Shown in pieces: positions 60,657-64,000 of a stretch of 64,000 nt of DNA. Source of the stretch: JANQQJ01 sp046290575. GTDB taxonomy: Bacteria; Pseudomonadota; Alphaproteobacteria; SMXS01. The DNA is taken from the NCBI GenBank assembly GCA_046290575.1, contig JBKAGX010000001.1:434001-498000 (forward strand), in the 5' to 3' direction. How positions within the stretch are numbered: the first letter of the stretch is position 1; each line of letters starts with the position of its first letter. A program made the position numbers and the translations under genes. The notes beneath the pieces are model-generated. The model did no database searches and was not told where the DNA came from. It saw only the letters and a list, made by a program, of their open reading frames with translations.

Positions 60657-63600
60657 ATGAACAGGACTCGTATTCTTACGACGGTCAGCGCACTGGCGTT
60701 GACGGCTGGCGTCACAGCCGGTGCCTATGCAGCAGCGGTGCCCAACCTTGCCGTCGATCTGACCAGCCCGACATTGACGACAACCACGCAAGCCGGATCG
60801 CTTCAATCAACATCGATTGTCTCTGCGTCCAATGGGCTAACAGCCATTGGTGCAGTCAATAGTGGTTCGCTGGGCTCTAACGTTGCGAGTATTGGCGGGG
60901 TCGGCAATACCGCTAACGTCGATGCCAATGTTTTTACAGCGACAGCCATTGGCAACCAGCTGTTCTCTGAATTCGACGCCGGCGCGGTCACGGGCGTTGG
61001 GCCCTCAGACAATGGTGGTCTTGCGCTCAGCACCTCCAGCAATGTCGGCGGTACAACTTTCTCAGCGACGATTTCGGGCAATGCCCATGTCAACGATATC
61101 GACATTGATGCCGGCGCCTCGGGCAACACCTTCACTTTGGACGGCAATACGCTTCAGTCGAGCACGACCGGTAATGAATCGATCACCAATATCGGGGTCG
61201 ATATTACCGGCACCGGTATCCCGGCGATCGACGGCACGGTCATCGATGGCGACGTGACGCTTCTCTATAACAGTGCCGAACAGGGCGGCGTCACTGTCGA
61301 CGCCGGGGCGGCTGACGAATATCAGGCGTCGGCGTCACTGTTGGCGTCGACGGTTCAGGTCAATGCTGTTCTTGAGGCGGCCCCCGCGACAGATGAAACG
61401 TTTGCTCTGGTGACGGGTTCGAACATCACCATCACAGTTGACGATGACGACGCTGTTGATGGAGAGAATGTCGTTGGTTCGGCGATCTCCGCGCAGAACA
61501 ACACGATTGGCGCGTCGATCACCGGCAATGAAGCCCTTACCCAGAACAGCCTGACCAACGGGAACACGAACTCATTTAGCGGTTCAGCGGGCGCCAGTAC
61601 GGTTCAAATCAATGCCGATGCGGGCGATGAAGTCTTCAACGCCAACATCACCGACTCGTCGATCTCTGCAGGCACGACCACGGATGCCATTGAAGATCTC
61701 GATGGCGGTATGGTGACCTTCGTGGGCAACACGCTTCAGGCCAGTGCCCAGGCGAACACCTCGGTCACGTCGCTGACGACCAGTGGATTGACCATCGCAG
61801 GCCCAAACGAGACCGCTGCAGCTTTTGGCAATGTTTCGGAGTCCTTGGGTGACGATTCCAGCACAGTGACAGCGGATTTGTTCGCCGCAAACGCCCAGTT
61901 GAATGATTTTGATACCTTGGCGTCCATCGATGACGGCAGCGAATTGCGGGTTCAGACCTTATCAGCGGGCGATGGGGCCGGGTCCACAATCACGGTGACC
62001 GGCAATACGGCCAATGCGTCTGCCAGCGGCAATGCTGGAACCACAAGCGTTGACGTCAATGCCGGTGGCGACCCTGCAGCCCGGGTCGAGGCGATCGCGG
62101 CGATCAACAGTTCACAGTTCAATACCGGCGAACAGACGGCCACCAATGAAGCCCTGCTGGCCGTTAATGTAGCGCCGACCAGCGCCGACCTGATCGCTGC
62201 AAGCACGATCAACGTCAGCGGCAACGAGCTGTCTTCCAATGCGCGCGGTAACGAGCAGTCCAGCAGCCTGGCGGTCAGCGCCACAACCATCGACTCCGAT
62301 GTTTTCGATGCGACGCCGGGCGCCTCGTCTACGAATTCACGGTCAACTGAAACCATTTCCGTCGATGCGGATTTCAGCGTCCTCAGCACCCAGATTCTCG
62401 AAACCGGCGCCAGCATGATCTCGAACACGACCGGGGCCGTTGATGTTGATTTCGGCGACGGTGGCGCAGATGTTGATAATGCTGAGCTTATCGTGTCCGA
62501 CAATAGGGTGAGCGCGGAGGCGATTGGCAATTTGTCAACAGAGGCGAGCCTGACGCTGACCGGTACAACGGAAGACGGTGAGGGGTTCACCGGCGCCGTT
62601 ACCAACCTGCAATCCGTCGAAGATGACGTTGTACTGCAGGCGATCGTCGATCCGACGGCGGTGACGCCCACCGACATCATTGATGTCGATTCCGATGCCA
62701 CATCCTTCACTTTCAATTCTCTTGATGTCGACAACAATACGATCACCGCGACGATCTACGGCAACCTTGCGGACGGCTCCACCAATTCGCTCAGCGTTAC
62801 CGGCAACCGGATCAGCGACAACGGTCAGACCTTGCCTTTGACTACGGTTGATCGGTCCGGGTCGCTGGTCCCGAACACGACCAGCCGCGCGGGCTTCCGG
62901 CTTGTTAATGACCAGGGTATTGAGGACATAGGCACCGTGATCGCGTCCATCTCGGATACGGAGGGCGAGTTCATTTCCGTTTCGCTTGTCAATGGCGGCG
63001 CCAATACGCTCGTGATTACAGACTCTGATGTTTCCGTGGACGAGAATACGGTGCGCGGACAGGTCAATCTGAACGACGCGACGTCGGTAATCGCGCTCGA
63101 CGGAAACTCGGTCGATGCGTCTTCGGCGCTCGTGAATACGCAGTCGGTGATTGCCCAGTCGGCGGCCACATCTGCTGAAGTATTTGTCATCATTGAAGGC
63201 GATATCGACCTGACGGTGTTGGCCTCCGGTACCGCCGCGCGCAACACGCTTACCACTAATGACAATACAGTCGCCGCCATCGGTCAGCTCAATGTTGCCG
63301 ATAATGATCTTTCCGTGACGGCAAACACGCAGACGCTCAGTGAAACATCCGGCATTGGCGCGGCGACACTCAATACGCAACTGGGCAGCACCGGCGTCGA
63401 AACCTCGGTGATTGGTGAAAATTCGATCACCAATGATCAGGTCTTTGAAAGCCTCCGGAACTCGGGGCTCAACGTATCGGTTAGTGATACGAATATAGAA
63501 ATCGATTTCGGCACCGCTGACGGTAATCTGGAAACGTCGACTGTCGCGGCTGATGACAACACGCTGCAGGCCCTGGCGCAGGGCAATGTCACGGCCAACG

Positions 63601-64000
63601 ATATTGATCTGGACGTTAATACTTTCGACCTTACAGGCGCCGAAGAGGGCAGCACGGCGGCCCGCGGTCCGGTCGCGACCATCGGGTCCAATCAGCAGGG
63701 TCTGGCCCCGGATGAAGGGGCCATCGATGCGTCAATCGCCAACACGCTGATCAGCGTCAACGCCGATGATGTGGACGACGATATACTGACGTCCGAACTG
63801 ACGGCGGATGGCAACACGATCACCTCAATGGCGCGTGCCAATTTTGCCGACAACGGCTCCTCCGATCCCGTAACCGGCGATCGGGTGAATGGGATTGTCG
63901 TCTCCGGTACGACGTTCACACCGGCTGATGCCGAAGAAACCCGCGCGGAGGTTGAAGTCGGTGGTGGCGTTGACCTTGAAATAACCAATGCGTCCTTCGC
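60657..64000 (+). CDS. Second giant Asn/Gln beta-repeat protein, 5' part
   Basis: The frame stays open from the ATG at 60657 to the window edge (1114 codons), so the C-terminus is missing. The start is paralogous to the first giant protein: signal MNRTRILTTVSALALTAGV (cleavage after AYA25), then PNLAVDLTSPTLTT, compared with PNLLIDLFSPTLSV in the other. It has the same two half-motifs, for example FRLVNDQGIEDIGTVIASI and VDNNTITATIYGNLADGSTN. Segments occur in the same order in both proteins (RGPVATIGSNQQG here, RGPVATIASNQRG there). No Walker, RTX or barrel motifs are visible. It probably shares the export route of the first copy. Confidence 0.85.
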   Translation, partial: MNRTRILTTVSALALTAGVTAGAYAAAVPNLAVDLTSPTLTTTTQAGSLQSTSIVSASNGLTAIGAVNSGSLGSNVASIGGVGNTANVDANVFTATAIGNQLFSEFDAGAVTGVGPSDNGGLALSTSSNVGGTTFSATISGNAHVNDIDIDAGASGNTFTLDGNTLQSSTTGNESITNIGVDITGTGIPAIDGTVIDGDVTLLYNSAEQGGVTVDAGAADEYQASASLLASTVQVNAVLEAAPATDETFALVTGSNITITVDDDDAVDGENVVGSAISAQNNTIGASITGNEALTQNSLTNGNTNSFSGSAGASTVQINADAGDEVFNANITDSSISAGTTTDAIEDLDGGMVTFVGNTLQASAQANTSVTSLTTSGLTIAGPNETAAAFGNVSESLGDDSSTVTADLFAANAQLNDFDTLASIDDGSELRVQTLSAGDGAGSTITVTGNTANASASGNAGTTSVDVNAGGDPAARVEAIAAINSSQFNTGEQTATNEALLAVNVAPTSADLIAASTINVSGNELSSNARGNEQSSSLAVSATTIDSDVFDATPGASSTNSRSTETISVDADFSVLSTQILETGASMISNTTGAVDVDFGDGGADVDNAELIVSDNRVSAEAIGNLSTEASLTLTGTTEDGEGFTGAVTNLQSVEDDVVLQAIVDPTAVTPTDIIDVDSDATSFTFNSLDVDNNTITATIYGNLADGSTNSLSVTGNRISDNGQTLPLTTVDRSGSLVPNTTSRAGFRLVNDQGIEDIGTVIASISDTEGEFISVSLVNGGANTLVITDSDVSVDENTVRGQVNLNDATSVIALDGNSVDASSALVNTQSVIAQSAATSAEVFVIIEGDIDLTVLASGTAARNTLTTNDNTVAAIGQLNVADNDLSVTANTQTLSETSGIGAATLNTQLGSTGVETSVIGENSITNDQVFESLRNSGLNVSVSDTNIEIDFGTADGNLETSTVAADDNTLQALAQGNVTANDIDLDVNTFDLTGAEEGSTAARGPVATIGSNQQGLAPDEGAIDASIANTLISVNADDVDDDILTSELTADGNTITSMARANFADNGSSDPVTGDRVNGIVVSGTTFTPADAEETRAEVEVGGGVDLEITNASF

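Overview
The window is a dense stretch of a GC-rich (roughly 60%) alphaproteobacterial chromosome. Protein style and gene order support this: a short 4.5S-type SRP RNA followed on the same strand by dnaX-ybaB-recR; a dapD/dapE plus truA-fmt-def block; pheA divergent from a membrane-anchored cytochrome c; and a YejABEF-type peptide importer with two binding proteins. A CsgG/HfaB-like locus at the right end suggests a surface-attaching, possibly prosthecate lineage (Caulobacterales/Hyphomonadales-like). That last point is inference.

Layout. 1-7.2 kb is an accessory mix: the end of an ArsR regulator with two small partner enzymes, a carotenoid oxygenase, a radical SAM/SPASM protein preceded by a TetR regulator, a lipocalin-like protein, a LuxR solo, a DUF4177-like protein and an SDR. 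7.2-26.3 kb is mostly housekeeping: polA, an ABC ATPase, nadB, a class IV aminotransferase, a pyrimidine nucleotidase, dapD, a very acidic lipoprotein, dapE, truA-fmt-def, rmuC, recR-ybaB-dnaX, the SRP RNA, nudC, pheA and cytochrome c. 26.4-34 kb is one overlapping operon for oligopeptide import. 34-43.2 kb is read leftward and holds leucine catabolism (MccB, methylglutaconyl-CoA hydratase, MccA), a chromate transporter, an M17 aminopeptidase, a MarR regulator and an NlpC/P60 hydrolase. 43.3-51.1 kb holds a DUF2254 membrane protein, an amidohydrolase/aldo-keto reductase pair, a cyclase-family protein, a VOC protein, a 178-bp MITE-like element, a nuclease and a sulfatase.

The most interesting region is 51.1-64 kb (running off the end). 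It encodes a small HfaA-like secreted protein, a lipoprotein that appears to fuse a CsgG/HfaB-type secretion pore to a C-terminal OmpA-like peptidoglycan-binding domain, an unknown exported protein, a 1748-residue protein built from about 19 degenerate Asn/Gln-containing beta-type repeats, a peptidoglycan-binding-domain protein, and the start of a second giant paralogue (more than 1114 residues). Neither giant protein shows an autotransporter barrel, RTX repeats or sortase signal in what can be read. The simplest reading is an amyloid- or holdfast-anchor-like fibre system exported through the CsgG-OmpA pore.

Several small elements sit between genes: three two-hairpin REP-like repeats, a TA/CTAG-flanked MITE whose ends supply the stop codons of both flanking convergent genes, strong intrinsic terminators, and a palindromic operator candidate near the TetR/carotenoid oxygenase cluster.
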